A stretch of 39,582 bases of DNA from an uncultured Clostridia bacterium. Lineage in GTDB: Bacteria; Bacillota; Clostridia; TANB77; CAG-508. The notes below the pieces were generated by a model. That model was not told where the DNA came from and ran no database searches. It saw only the letters and a list, made by a program, of their open reading frames with translations. A program made the position numbers and the translations under genes. The stretch lies in assembly GCA_947591045.1 (NCBI GenBank), contig CANQCV010000014.1, forward strand, positions 1 through 39,582, written 5' to 3'. This document shows, one piece after another, positions 16,777 through 26,496 of this stretch. Within the stretch, counting starts at the first letter, position 1; the number at the start of each line of letters is the position of its first letter.

Positions 16777-18315
16777 TTAAGACCTCTCTTTCAATATAGT
16801 AAGTGGTGAAAATCTTTGAATACTAATCATTGAAGCTAAACTACTTATAACCGTCAAAAATACACCTATACCAACCAACTCTGCAATTACAGTAAAATCT
16901 ACAACTGCCTCTATTTTATCTACTGGCTGAATATTTACTACTCCACCAAATTTCATATCCATTCTTCCACCTTTGCCGAAATTGTTTGAAATTTCTTCCT
17001 GCGAGGCTTTGCTTGATTCTATTTCATTTTCAAGAAGTATATTACCTACGGGTTTTGCTAAAAATGTTCCACAAACAGCACCTATTCCTAGCATAATAAT
17101 TGCTACAATAAGTAACTCTAAAACAAATTGCATAGTTAATTTAAATTTGCTAACACCAATAGTTCTATATACGCCTATTTCATATTTTCTTTCTCTAATA
17201 TTAATCATATTTATAACTAATAGGACAATAGCAGATATTATTAGTGTTATAACTAAAAACATAGTAGCAAATGTTTTTACATTTGAGATTGATTGTGTTG
17301 CACTTTCTAATTCATCTACATTTGTATTTACTGTGTAATAATCACTTAGTCCCTTGCTTTTTACTTCCTCTGTAAATTCTTCTATAACATCTTTATTTTG
17401 TAAAACAAACGATGGAGTTGTGTTAGTTACTAATGTATCATCATCTTTTATTAATTTTTGAATAACTTCACTTCCTGTTATTATTTTATTTGCAGAAGGT
17501 GAATACATATTAACCGCATCATCTTGTTCTGAATTATCTTCATAAATGCCTTTTACTACAAAATCATATGTATCTTTTGTAGTTGGATTTTTTAATTTGA
17601 TAGTATCTCCTACTTTTACTTTATTTAAAGTTGCAAGTTCTGAACTAATAACACATTCAAATGCACTAAAATCTGATATCATTTCACCATCTGTTACTTT
17701 ATAAATTCCATTTGTAAAATCAGTCATAGCATCATAAGAAGAATATCCATCAAGCTCAAAATCACCTGTTAAATTTCTTGAACTCTGAAAAGTTTCCTTA
17801 CTTTTTGTTATTACAGTAGTGTTATTTCTTGTAACCATTTGTCTATTTCCACCTTTTCCCATAGGTGGCATATTTCCACTAGGACCTGATGTAGTAGTAC
17901 TTGTAGTTGTTTTTTTATCTTCAACTTCGTACTCGTATGAATCAGATGCTTTACTTAAAGTATCACTATTTAAAGAAGTTGCAATATAGTAATAATAATC
18001 TTTTAAGTAAGAACTTTCACCATATTTTTTAATATCTTCTAATGTTATCTGTTCTATTTCATTAAAAGCCTCTATATTTTCCTTTCTTGCATCCTCTCCT
18101 CCCTCAAAGTTATGAGATAATTCTTGCCTATTAAAAGCAATGCTTGCAATAATATCGTGTGATTCTTCATAATTTTTTACTAAATTATTTGCTGTATTTC
18201 TAATTGCTAAAGTAACTGTACTACTTGCTGCTATTACTAAAATAATAATACCAATTAATATGTTTCTTCCTTTATTTCTTATAATTGAAAGAAAACTGTT
18301 TTTTAAAATGTACAT
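16777..18315 (-). CDS. ABC transporter permease, FtsX/MacB family
   Basis: 512 residues. The N-terminal helix (residues 15-38) is followed by a large external domain of about 300 residues, then three helices near the C-terminus (about 345-370, 390-425, 470-495) with the FtsX-type segment RERKYEIGVYRTIGVSKFKL. The external domain contains an odd low-complexity insert at about 136-168, threonine-rich then NMPPMGKGGNRQM, and a second similar patch near residue 450 (NFGKGGRMDMKFGG). These Gly/Met-rich loops suggest flexible linkers or metal contact; that is inference. It forms a one-permease, one-ATPase exporter with the next gene. Substrate unknown. Confidence 0.9.
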   Translation of the reverse strand: MYILKNSFLSIIRNKGRNILIGIIILVIAASSTVTLAIRNTANNLVKNYEESHDIIASIAFNRQELSHNFEGGEDARKENIEAFNEIEQITLEDIKKYGESSYLKDYYYYIATSLNSDTLSKASDSYEYEVEDKKTTTSTTTSGPSGNMPPMGKGGNRQMVTRNNTTVITKSKETFQSSRNLTGDFELDGYSSYDAMTDFTNGIYKVTDGEMISDFSAFECVISSELATLNKVKVGDTIKLKNPTTKDTYDFVVKGIYEDNSEQDDAVNMYSPSANKIITGSEVIQKLIKDDDTLVTNTTPSFVLQNKDVIEEFTEEVKSKGLSDYYTVNTNVDELESATQSISNVKTFATMFLVITLIISAIVLLVINMINIRERKYEIGVYRTIGVSKFKLTMQFVLELLIVAIIMLGIGAVCGTFLAKPVGNILLENEIESSKASQEEISNNFGKGGRMDMKFGGVVNIQPVDKIEAVVDFTVIAELVGIGVFLTVISSLASMISIQRFSPLTILKERS

Positions 18316-18395
18316 TTCATACCTCCAAATATTTTTAAGTATTTTGATGTTTTATTAATAACTAATTTTTGTGTTTTCTGTGTGAACATTTTGTA

Positions 18396-18668
18396 TCATT
18401 TTATAAAATCATTGTATATTAAAATAGCAAGTAGTATCTCTGAGATTAATATAACAGGAAAGCCTATGAAAAATCTTGCTTTTTGTGTTTTATGTCTAAA
18501 AGTATACATTCCTATAATTGCCCCAATACTTCCACCAATTATTGCCAAAATGAATAAAGTATGTTCTTTGATTCTCCACTTTCCATATTTAGCACGCCTT
18601 TTATCTATAAACATTGCTAAAAATGCAATTATATTAATAACAATCAAATATATAATAAAATATTTCAT
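18396..18668 (-). CDS. DUF1294 family small membrane protein
   Basis: 90 residues with three hydrophobic segments and the family hallmark: AMFIDKRRAKYGKWRIKEHTLF then GGSIGAIIGMYTFRHKTQKARFFIGFP. Function unknown. AAAGGAG lies ten bases before the ATG. The flippase terminator hairpin ends about 25 bases upstream, leaving little room for a separate promoter, so the gene may depend on read-through. Confidence 0.88.
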   Translation of the reverse strand: MKYFIIYLIVINIIAFLAMFIDKRRAKYGKWRIKEHTLFILAIIGGSIGAIIGMYTFRHKTQKARFFIGFPVILISEILLAILIYNDFIK

Positions 18669-18693
18669 TCTTTATGAAACTCCTTTAATATCA

Positions 18694-18727
18694 AAGAATA
18701 AGAAAAGTATTTACTTTTCTTATTCTT
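18694..18727. terminator. hairpin terminator overlapping the flippase stop codon
   Basis: A perfect 15-bp inverted repeat (18694-18708 with 18713-18727, loop ATTT). The flippase stop codon (18720-18722) and its last codon lie inside the stem, so a ribosome finishing the gene would melt the hairpin. Confidence 0.7.
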
Positions 18728-20369
18728 GATAGATTTTTAATTTAAGTAATATCTTGTATAGCTTTGTTCCAAATGGAATCATCATAATTTCTTCTTTTGA
18801 CAAAACTTTTGTAGCTATAATTCCAATAACATACACTATAACACCTACTAGTATTGCAATTATTGTACTTATTGTATTTCCAGTTACTAGATTTAATAAA
18901 TAATGAGTTATATACACAATAACTCCCATAACAATAGTTGCAATAGCCGGTTTTAATATATTTTTCTTTAAATCAAACTTAACTTTTAATTTTTTATTTA
19001 ATGCTGCAAAACATACTAAAAATGCAACTAATTGACAAGCAATAGAACCTATTGCAGCACCTGTTATATTAATGCTTGGATTACTTACTAAAACTATATT
19101 TAAAACTGTTTTAACTATTACTCCCAATGCAAGCGCAGTTACTGGTACTCTTGGCAAATTTAAGCCATATAATCCACCATTTATTGTCTGATTTAATGCT
19201 GAAAAAATCATTGATATGGACAAAAGCTGTAATATAAGAGCTCCGTCAGATGCAGCAGGATATATCATTTTTAGTATAGGATTTGCCAAAGCCGAAAAGC
19301 CCATTGCACATGGTAAAATAATTAATATTGAAGTAAAAACAGAAAAAGATAACCTTTTTGATGCTACTTCATATTCCTTTTTTGCAATAGATTCAGATGT
19401 TGCAGGTACAAGAGCCGTAGAAAATGCAATATTAATAGCTAGTGGGAAAGATATTAATGTATCTATTTTAGAAAGTATTCCACTATTTGTCATTGCTAAA
19501 TTTTCTAATGCATCTTTTGTCATTCCCGCATTTCTATATGCATATTGTATACAATTACTTACAGTTGCTGTATCTATAACTGAACTAATTACAGAAATTA
19601 ACGAACTTAATGTAATTGGAATTGATATTCCAAGTATCGTTTTTAATAATTCTTTGTTCGATTTTTTTCTTTCATCTGATACTTGCCCAATTTCTGGTAC
19701 AATTTTATTTTTTCTATAATATAAAATCAAATACACAAATGTAAGGACAATAGCCATTGTTGTTGATAAATTTCCTGCTGCTGCCATAATATATGCATCT
19801 TTTCCTATACATGCATATACAAATGTAATTGATAACACACAATTTAAAAATTGCTCCAATGTTTGAGATATACTTGTTGGTTTCATGTTTTGCTGTCCTG
19901 CAAAATATCCTCTTAAAACAGCTGAAATTGAAACAAATACAATAGCAGGTGCTAAAACCTTCATTACATATGCTGTATCTGGCACATTTAAAATAACTGT
20001 TCCAATAAAATCTGCTCCAAAAAATAATGCAAATGAAAATATAAGTCCCAATGTTCCAAAGAATTTTAATGCAAGTTTAAATATTCTTTGTGCTCCTGCT
20101 TTATCCCCTAATGCTAGCCTTTCTGAAACAAGCTTTGATATAACACTTGGAATTCCTATTGATGAAAGTGCTAAAAGAAGTGAATATATTTGATATCCTG
20201 CTGAATAATATCCAGCGCCAGTATTACCAAAGCCTTCAACATTTGTAATAATAAGCTTATATATTAACCCTAAAAACTTAATTAGCAAATGTGAACACAT
20301 AAGAATAATAACATTCTTCATAAAGGATATACCTTTTTTATTTTCTACTTTTGTGTTTTCTTGCTCCAA
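18720..20369 (-). CDS. lipid/polysaccharide flippase, YtgP/SpoVB (MOP superfamily)
   Basis: 549 residues with about 14 hydrophobic helices, the size and pattern of MurJ-like MOP exporters. Segments such as NTGAGYYSAGYQIYSLLLALSSIGIP, SKLVSERLALGD and VLRGYFAGQQNMKPTSISQTLEQ are typical of the Firmicute YtgP/SpoVB group, which flip lipid II or related undecaprenyl-linked sugars. The start is a TTG with GAGGA seven bases upstream; an ATG at codon 17 is the alternative. Third gene after glyQS and the ATP-grasp protein. It could serve vegetative wall or spore cortex synthesis. Confidence 0.9.
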   Translation of the reverse strand: MEQENTKVENKKGISFMKNVIILMCSHLLIKFLGLIYKLIITNVEGFGNTGAGYYSAGYQIYSLLLALSSIGIPSVISKLVSERLALGDKAGAQRIFKLALKFFGTLGLIFSFALFFGADFIGTVILNVPDTAYVMKVLAPAIVFVSISAVLRGYFAGQQNMKPTSISQTLEQFLNCVLSITFVYACIGKDAYIMAAAGNLSTTMAIVLTFVYLILYYRKNKIVPEIGQVSDERKKSNKELLKTILGISIPITLSSLISVISSVIDTATVSNCIQYAYRNAGMTKDALENLAMTNSGILSKIDTLISFPLAINIAFSTALVPATSESIAKKEYEVASKRLSFSVFTSILIILPCAMGFSALANPILKMIYPAASDGALILQLLSISMIFSALNQTINGGLYGLNLPRVPVTALALGVIVKTVLNIVLVSNPSINITGAAIGSIACQLVAFLVCFAALNKKLKVKFDLKKNILKPAIATIVMGVIVYITHYLLNLVTGNTISTIIAILVGVIVYVIGIIATKVLSKEEIMMIPFGTKLYKILLKLKIYQE

Positions 20370-20384
20370 TTTTTATCCTCATTT

Positions 20385-21461
20385 CTATTCTACAATATAT
20401 TTATCTTTATTTAAAAAATCAAATTTTGCCATAGCTCCAATATTGTTTGGAGTATGCACTGGTAACTGATATAAGTTATAACCTGGTAGTTCATTTCCCT
20501 CTACAAAAACAGGTCCTTCTGGTGTAATTGCAACATCCCATCCAACATAACCTACCTCTGGAACTTCAAAAGATGCTTTTTCACATAATTTCAATACTTC
20601 TTTCCAATAAGGAAATTGAAATCCCTTTATTTTATATCCTGTTTTTGGATGATTTTCATATACATTTTTTTGTTTATCCATTGCAACAGCTTTAATAATT
20701 CCTGTTTGTTCGTCTACTGGTGCAACCATTCCACCATTTCCAAAATTATCAACACATTTTCCATTTCCAATTCTACAACAAGAATATATTACATGGCATT
20801 TTAATTTTACATCTTTCCTTTTTTCTTCTGGAATGCTAATAAAAGGCTCATCATTTTCTGTTGTAACAATAGTTACGACACGAATTGTATTAATAGAATC
20901 TGGATATATTTTATTTAACTCATCATGTTGCTTAATTATTTCTTCTAATTCATAATTTGCACCTTCCTTGGTTAAATACTCATATACATCCTCTACCAAA
21001 GGAAAATCTGATGTATTTAATTTTTCAATTCCTTTTCCGCTAAATCCGTCTATGGGCTTTGCCATAAATGTTTCGTGCTTTTTTAAAAATTCTATTACTT
21101 TTTCTTTTTCTGTGCCATTTACTTTAATCCAATCTCTTTTTATGTAATCTTTGAATTTTTCGTTAAATTCATCTTTATTAGCAAAATAATGAAGATAATT
21201 TTTATCACAATACTTGCGTTGCAAACTACCATTTCTTCCTCTTGTTAAATAAGTATTTCTTTGTGCATCTGTCTTTTTATAAAACTCTAATAAGTAATAA
21301 TCACTATATCCTGCGCCATAACGCCTTGCACATTTTTGCATATCATAAAGGATAGAAAGTTTAGACTTTCCATTTTCTTTATGAACTTTATTAATCGTCT
21401 CACGCATAGCTTTTGTGTCCATATTTTTTAATCTTCTAAAAATAAATAAAATATTTCCCAT
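20385..21461 (-). CDS. sugar-transfer associated ATP-grasp protein
   Basis: 358 residues. The C-terminal 250 residues match the 'sugar-transfer associated' ATP-grasp family: FMAKPIDGFSGKGIEKL (the nucleotide-loop region), SINTIRVVTIV, a GNGKCVDNFGNGGMVAPVD stretch, and EVGYVGWDVAITPEGPVFVEGNELPGY with metal-binding acidic and asparagine residues. ATP-grasp enzymes ligate a carboxylate to an amine or thiol; in this family the link to sugar polymers is inferred from gene neighbourhoods, and here it indeed precedes a flippase gene by 15 bases. Start ATG has AGAGGA upstream. Confidence 0.88.
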   Translation of the reverse strand: MGNILFIFRRLKNMDTKAMRETINKVHKENGKSKLSILYDMQKCARRYGAGYSDYYLLEFYKKTDAQRNTYLTRGRNGSLQRKYCDKNYLHYFANKDEFNEKFKDYIKRDWIKVNGTEKEKVIEFLKKHETFMAKPIDGFSGKGIEKLNTSDFPLVEDVYEYLTKEGANYELEEIIKQHDELNKIYPDSINTIRVVTIVTTENDEPFISIPEEKRKDVKLKCHVIYSCCRIGNGKCVDNFGNGGMVAPVDEQTGIIKAVAMDKQKNVYENHPKTGYKIKGFQFPYWKEVLKLCEKASFEVPEVGYVGWDVAITPEGPVFVEGNELPGYNLYQLPVHTPNNIGAMAKFDFLNKDKYIVE

Positions 21462-21471
21462 TTTTTTCCTC

Positions 21472-22857
21472 TTAAAATTTTAATTTTTCGGAAATCCAGC
21501 TTTCTAACTCGTCTATGCCTACTCTTACTTGCTCCATTGTATCTCTATCTCTAATAGTTACCTTGTTGTCCTCTAATGTATCAAAATCAATAGTAACGCA
21601 AAAAGGAGTTCCAATTTCATCTTCTCTTCTATATCTTTTTCCGATACTTCCTGCCTCATCATAATCACACATAAATGATTTAGATAGATTTTTGTATATT
21701 TCTTCTGCCTTATCACTTAACTTTTTAGATAGTGGAAGAACTGCTACCTTGTATGGTGCAAGAGCTGGGTGTAAATGTAAAACAACTCTTGTGTCACCCT
21801 CTCCAACTTCTTCTTCGTCATAGCTATTACACAAAAAAGCAAGTGCTACTCTATCACAACCAACAGATGGCTCTATACAATAAGGAATATATTTTTCGTT
21901 TGTTTCTGGATCTAAGTAGCTCATATCCTCTTTTGAAAACTCCATATGTTGTTTTAAATCATAATCTGTTCTATCAGCAATTCCCCAAAGTTCTCCCCAA
22001 CCAAAAGGAAAAGCATATTCAATATCTGTTGTTGCTTTACTATAAAATACAAGTTCATCTTGGCTATGGTCTCTTAAACGAATATTTTCTTCTTTTAGTC
22101 CTAGTGATAACAAAAAGTTCTTGCAATACTCTTTCCAATATGCGTGCCATTCTAAGTCTGTTCCTGGTTTGCAAAAAAATTCAAGCTCCATTTGTTCAAA
22201 TTCACGCGTTCTAAATGTAAAATTTCCAGGTGTAATTTCGTTTCTAAATGCTTTACCTATTTGACCAATTCCCATAGGTAATTTTCTTCTTGTTGTACGA
22301 AGTACATTTTTAAAATTAACAAAAATTCCTTGTGCTGTTTCTGGTCTTAAATATACAGTAGCTGTACTGTCTTCTGTAACACCTTGAAAAGTTTTAAACA
22401 TCAAATTAAATTTACGAATCTCTGTAAAATTTTCTTTACCACAATTTGGGCAAACAATATGATTATCAGCCATATATTTAATCATTTTTTCATCTGACCA
22501 ACCATCAACTACTTCTTCACAATTATGCTCATGCATCCATTCTTCTATTAATTTATCTGCTCTATGTCTTGTTTTACATTCTTTGCAATCAATTAATGGG
22601 TCACTAAAACCAGATAAATGGCCAGATGCTTCCCATGTTTTAGGATTCATTAAAATAGCACAGTCCAAACCAACATTGTGAGGTTCTTCTTGTACAAATT
22701 TTTTCATCCATGCCTTTTTTACATTATTTTTTAGCTCTACTCCTAATGGTCCATAATCCCATGTATTAGCTAGTCCTCCATATATTTCAGAACCTGGATA
22801 TACATATCCTCTATTTTTACATAAATTTACTATTGTCTCCATTGTTACATTTTCCAT
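21472..22857 (-). CDS. glyQS: glycyl-tRNA synthetase, single-chain dimeric type
   Basis: 461 residues of the class II alpha2 enzyme found in Bacillus and many Clostridia. Motif 2 is [26 protein letters not shown] and motif 3 includes [14 protein letters not shown]; the N-terminal [17 protein letters not shown] is the glycine-recognition start. Cysteines in DCKECKTRH and CPNCGKE may hold zinc. The C-terminal anticodon-binding domain begins near KVAVLPLS. A promoter lies at 22903-22931 and the leader is only about 40 bases, so no T-box is present. It heads a unit with the ATP-grasp and flippase genes. Confidence 0.96.
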   Translation of the reverse strand: MENVTMETIVNLCKNRGYVYPGSEIYGGLANTWDYGPLGVELKNNVKKAWMKKFVQEEPHNVGLDCAILMNPKTWEASGHLSGFSDPLIDCKECKTRHRADKLIEEWMHEHNCEEVVDGWSDEKMIKYMADNHIVCPNCGKENFTEIRKFNLMFKTFQGVTEDSTATVYLRPETAQGIFVNFKNVLRTTRRKLPMGIGQIGKAFRNEITPGNFTFRTREFEQMELEFFCKPGTDLEWHAYWKEYCKNFLLSLGLKEENIRLRDHSQDELVFYSKATTDIEYAFPFGWGELWGIADRTDYDLKQHMEFSKEDMSYLDPETNEKYIPYCIEPSVGCDRVALAFLCNSYDEEEVGEGDTRVVLHLHPALAPYKVAVLPLSKKLSDKAEEIYKNLSKSFMCDYDEAGSIGKRYRREDEIGTPFCVTIDFDTLEDNKVTIRDRDTMEQVRVGIDELESWISEKLKF

Positions 22858-22902
22858 AGTCTTACCTCTTTCTAAAACTTTACAAATTAAATACTCTCAT
22901 AA

Positions 22903-22931
22903 ATTTTATCAGTATATTGCATAAAAGTCAA
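22903..22931 (-). promoter_or_regulatory. sigma-A promoter of glyQS
   Basis: Minus strand TTGACT, 17 bases, TAAAAT, about 45 bases before the glyQS ATG. The short leader excludes a full T-box riboswitch. Confidence 0.75.
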
Positions 22932-22946
22932 TGTGAAAACAAATAA

Positions 22947-22982
22947 AAAATAGCAGACTAATGGTTTTAAATCTGCTATTTT
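22947..22982 (-). terminator. rho-independent terminator of gpr
   Basis: An 11-bp perfect stem (22947-22957 with 22972-22982) around TAGCAGA/TCTGCTA, followed on the minus strand by a run of T. It starts ten bases past the gpr stop codon. Confidence 0.88.
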
Positions 22983-22992
22983 AAAATATTAT

Positions 22993-23943
22993 TTAATTAA
23001 CTGCATAGTTAATTCCTCTTGCTACTATATCTTTCATGTTTTCTATTAATTCATCTATTTCTTTTGGTGTTACAATAAAATTGTAATCATTCGGAGTTAA
23101 AACTTCTTTAATCATTTCATATTTATCTTCTTCTTGTAATTCATTTAAAAATTTATTTGATTGAGCTTGTTCTTGTACTTTTTGAATAAATAAAGTTAAG
23201 CTATCTGCAGCTATTGTTGCAGCCTCTACTACAGTTGGAATTCCTAGAGCTATAACTGGTACTCCCAATGTATTTACAGATAATTCTTTTCTTGTATTTC
23301 CTACACCTGCTCCTGGAACAATACCAGTATCTGCTAGTTGTATTGAACTACTTATTCTTTCAATACTCCTAGATGCTAAAGCATCAATAACAATAATTAA
23401 GCCTGGCTTTATATTATCTACAATTCCTTTTAATATTTCTTGGGTTTCAATTCCAGTTGTACCTAAAACTCCTGGTGAAACTGCGCTTACTGGTCTTGTA
23501 TCTTTATCTAATACTTCTGGCATATATGTTAATAAATGTCTTGTAATATCAATTTCATTTACTACTTTTGGTCCTAGTGCATCAGGTGTTACATAAAGAT
23601 TTCCTAGCCCAACTACTAAAACAGGAGCACTATTATCAACATGTTTTTGTATTAATTCTTTTAACTCTTTTGTAACAACTTCTGATGCTTTTTGTATGTC
23701 TTCTTCTCTTGCAACTTTTAAGTTTTTTACATCTATTGTAATATAATTTCCAATAGGCTTACCAATTGCATCTTCTCCCTCTTTGCTTGTTACTTTTACT
23801 CTTGTTATATTAATATTTTCTCCATAAGTTTCTTCTTCTGTTTCAATACCATTTACTTCCTTTTCTATATTATTTGCTTTTTTGTATAAATCTCTTCTTT
23901 CAAGCGCCATATCTGTCCTAAAATTTAGCATACTTTTCACCAT
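22993..23943 (-). CDS. gpr: germination protease GPR (spore protease)
   Basis: 316 residues of the A25 peptidase family, which degrades small acid-soluble DNA-binding proteins when spores germinate. Family segments: NFRTDMALERRDL near the start (site of propeptide processing), VVGLGNLYVTPDALGPKV, RPVSAVSPGVLGTTGIET, IVIDALASRSIERISSSIQLADTGIVPGAGVGN and GVPVIALGIPTVVEA. The ATG at 23943 directly abuts GGA; the ATG at 23931 (MLNFRTD) is a possible better start. In Bacillus the gene is forespore-specific; I could not find a convincing sigma-G promoter here. It stands alone between two terminators. It implies that the organism forms endospores. Confidence 0.95.
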   Translation of the reverse strand: MVKSMLNFRTDMALERRDLYKKANNIEKEVNGIETEEETYGENINITRVKVTSKEGEDAIGKPIGNYITIDVKNLKVAREEDIQKASEVVTKELKELIQKHVDNSAPVLVVGLGNLYVTPDALGPKVVNEIDITRHLLTYMPEVLDKDTRPVSAVSPGVLGTTGIETQEILKGIVDNIKPGLIIVIDALASRSIERISSSIQLADTGIVPGAGVGNTRKELSVNTLGVPVIALGIPTVVEAATIAADSLTLFIQKVQEQAQSNKFLNELQEEDKYEMIKEVLTPNDYNFIVTPKEIDELIENMKDIVARGINYAVN

Positions 23944-24011
23944 TCCTTTATATTGTATTTTTACTATTTTTTGAAAATTATTTAATTTTATACATTTTAT
24001 TTTGCATAAAA

Positions 24012-24053
24012 AAAGATAAAATTTAATAGCAATTTACTATAAATTTTATCTTT
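24012..24053 (-). terminator. rho-independent terminator of the murB-to-COG2509 operon
   Basis: A perfect 14-bp stem (24012-24025 with 24040-24053) followed on the minus strand by a run of seven T, just past the flavoprotein stop codon. Confidence 0.88.
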
Positions 24054-24060
24054 GTAATTA

Positions 24061-25494
24061 TTAGTTATTTGTTTTAGCTAATATTCTAGCTAGCTCAACT
24101 CCTGAACAAGATGCCATCATTAGTCCCCTTGTCATTCCTCCGCCATCACCTATTGAATATAGCCCTTTAATATTTGTTTCAAAGTTTTCATCTACCTTTA
24201 CTTTGTTGCTATAAAATTTAATTTCTGGTCCATAAAGTAAATTATCTGGATTTGCAAAACCCTCTATTACTTTATCTAGCCCTCTTATAAATTGTAAAAT
24301 ATCTGTCATTGTTCTATATCCTAGTGCAAAAGTAATATCTCCTGCAACTGCTGCTTTTAAAGTAGGCTCTACCGAATTTTGTTTAAGTTCTTCTTCCCAT
24401 GTTCTTTTTCCTCTATAAATATCTCCTAACCTTTGAACAACAATATTTCCATTTCCTAATTCATTTAGATTTTTCGCTACATTTCTACCATAATCAATTG
24501 GTTTGTCAAATGGATATGTAAAATTATGTGATACAAGTATCGCCAAATTAGTATTCGTACTCTTTTTGTCTTTGTATGAATGTCCATTTACAAGTGTTAA
24601 ATTTTCATCATACACTTCTGTTGAAACAAAACCACTTGGGTTTTGGCAAAATGTTCTTACCTTATCCCTAAAAGGCTCTGGCCTACTAATAAATTTTCCC
24701 TCATACATATAATTATTTACTTTTTCCATTATCTTATCTGGTAGCTCATATCTTACGCCAATATCAACAGTTCCGGGCTTTGTAGCAATATTATATTTAT
24801 CACACATTTGTGTTAGCCAGTTAGCACCTTTTCTTCCTACTGCAAATACTACCTTGTCACTATAAATATCTTGTAAATCAGATTCATTATCTTTTGCTGG
24901 CTTTATTTTAACACCTTTTACTTTTCCCTCTTGTATAATTAAATCTTCTACAACAGTCTCAAACATTAAATTTATGTTATTATTCTCTAAATATTTTTCT
25001 ATTCTTCCATAAATTTCATGGCTTTTTTCTGTTCCTAAATGCCTTATTGGTATATTAATTAAATTAATTCCCTCTTTTTTTGATTTATCATATATTTTTT
25101 TAATCTCTTCTTTATGCTCTATGCCCTCTAGCTTTTCATCTGCACCAAATTTTAAATAAACCTTATCTGCATAATCAATTAATTCTTTTGTCTTTGGAAC
25201 ACCTATATACTCATGTAAAGATCCACCTATATAAATATCATCATCTTCTGGATTGTACAAAGATAACTTTCCATCTGAAAAAGCTCCTGCTCCAGAAAAG
25301 CCACTAGTAATACTACAAAAAGGCTTGCATTTTGTGCATTTACCTGTTTTTTCTATTGGACAAAACCTATTTTCTACTCTTTTTCCCTCTTCAATTAATA
25401 AAACATTTTGTGCTTTTTTTAGCTGTATTAATTCATATGCTAAAAATATCGAACTTGGTCCCATTCCTATTACAATCAAATCATATTTTTCCAT
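24061..25494 (-). CDS. FAD-dependent oxidoreductase, COG2509 family
   Basis: 477 residues. The N-terminal dinucleotide fold is GMGPSSIFLAYEL (10-22), a variant of GxGxxG, and the C-terminal FAD segment is YSIGDGGGMTRGLMMASCSG. A cysteine cluster between residues 45 and 62 (CPIEKTGKCTKCKPFC) is followed by SGFSGAGAFSDGKLSL, the hallmark of the 'uncharacterised FAD-dependent dehydrogenase' family. The cysteines may hold an iron-sulfur cluster or zinc. The reaction is unknown, although the family is widespread in Clostridia. Last gene of the operon that begins with murB. Confidence 0.88.
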   Translation of the reverse strand: MEKYDLIVIGMGPSSIFLAYELIQLKKAQNVLLIEEGKRVENRFCPIEKTGKCTKCKPFCSITSGFSGAGAFSDGKLSLYNPEDDDIYIGGSLHEYIGVPKTKELIDYADKVYLKFGADEKLEGIEHKEEIKKIYDKSKKEGINLINIPIRHLGTEKSHEIYGRIEKYLENNNINLMFETVVEDLIIQEGKVKGVKIKPAKDNESDLQDIYSDKVVFAVGRKGANWLTQMCDKYNIATKPGTVDIGVRYELPDKIMEKVNNYMYEGKFISRPEPFRDKVRTFCQNPSGFVSTEVYDENLTLVNGHSYKDKKSTNTNLAILVSHNFTYPFDKPIDYGRNVAKNLNELGNGNIVVQRLGDIYRGKRTWEEELKQNSVEPTLKAAVAGDITFALGYRTMTDILQFIRGLDKVIEGFANPDNLLYGPEIKFYSNKVKVDENFETNIKGLYSIGDGGGMTRGLMMASCSGVELARILAKTNN

Positions 25495-25532
25495 AATCTC
25501 ACATCCTTCTAACTTTCCTTTAAGAGCAATAT

Positions 25533-26483
25533 CTACATAAAATTGTTTCTAAGCCAATATTTAAATCTATATTGCCGTATTTTGTAATTTTCATCTAAAT
25601 TAATAAACTCTTGTAAAATCTTTCTAATTTCTTCTAGTGTAAAATACCTTGCCTGCGTCTTATATTTGTTCGTCAAAAACATTTGGTTTGGCTTTAAATT
25701 CATTGAAAGAACCAAATCTTTTTTATAAATTTCTGCTATCTTTACAATATATAGTTTTTTAAAATGATTATATAATGTAACTAAAATCTTTTGAATAGGC
25801 TCCTTTGTGTATAACAAATTATTTAGCACTTCCATAGATTTTGTAATATCTCTTTTTCCTAAATTATCTGTTAAATCAAAAATAACACTATCTAATTGTT
25901 TAATAGATAATTTATCAATATCCTCTTTTTTTATAGTTCCATTTGTACCTGCACACTCTATAAGCTTTCTTATTTCATTAATTAACTCTTGCATGCTTGT
26001 TCCACAACATTCTACAAAATATTTTGCTGTTTCGTTACTAATTTCTACCTTGTATGCAGTACATATTTTCTTAATGTTTTCTATTAATTGAGGTAGTTTT
26101 AACAAATCATATTTTATTACTTCTCCATTTTTCTCTATTGCCTTATACAAATCATTTTTATCCGCTTCGTCTTCCACAAAAACAAGTGTTATATCTTGCT
26201 TTAAAATATCTACATGATTTTCTATATATTCTGCAACGCTATCTGACAAAGCATTATTTGCCTTTTTCCTATCTTTCTTAAAAAGCCCTGTATTTTTAGC
26301 AATAATTAGTTTTTGTGAATATCCAAAAGCAGGAGTTTCAATGTCTGAAATTATTTCTGATATATTTTGCTCGTCAAGTTGTATATAGTTAATTCCCTGA
26401 ACACAATCTCCAAACTCTTTTTTTATTTTTTTTAATTTAGTTTCTAGTAAATACTTTTCTTCACCATATAGTAAATATATCAT
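25533..26483 (-). CDS. holA: DNA polymerase III subunit delta
   Basis: 316 residues from the preferred ATG. The start IYLLYGEEKYLLETKLKKIK and the later KDITLVFVEDEADKNDLYKAIEKNG, plus the helical C-terminus with DSVIFDLTDNLGKRD, are characteristic of the clamp-loader delta subunit, which opens the sliding clamp. An upstream in-frame extension to 26531 exists, but AAGAAGGAAAG lies just before the ATG at 26483 and the family begins at this residue. It follows ruvC by 13 bases. Confidence 0.9.
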   Translation of the reverse strand: MIYLLYGEEKYLLETKLKKIKKEFGDCVQGINYIQLDEQNISEIISDIETPAFGYSQKLIIAKNTGLFKKDRKKANNALSDSVAEYIENHVDILKQDITLVFVEDEADKNDLYKAIEKNGEVIKYDLLKLPQLIENIKKICTAYKVEISNETAKYFVECCGTSMQELINEIRKLIECAGTNGTIKKEDIDKLSIKQLDSVIFDLTDNLGKRDITKSMEVLNNLLYTKEPIQKILVTLYNHFKKLYIVKIAEIYKKDLVLSMNLKPNQMFLTNKYKTQARYFTLEEIRKILQEFINLDENYKIRQYRFKYWLRNNFM

Positions 26484-26496
26484 ATCTTTCCTTCTT

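Noticed and set aside
22858-22946. T-box riboswitch in front of glyQS
   Set aside because: The promoter leaves a leader of only about 40 bases, with no specifier stem or T-box sequence.
23944-24011. Sigma-G promoter for gpr
   Set aside because: GTATA is present on the minus strand, but no CATNNTA-type -10 at the right distance was found.
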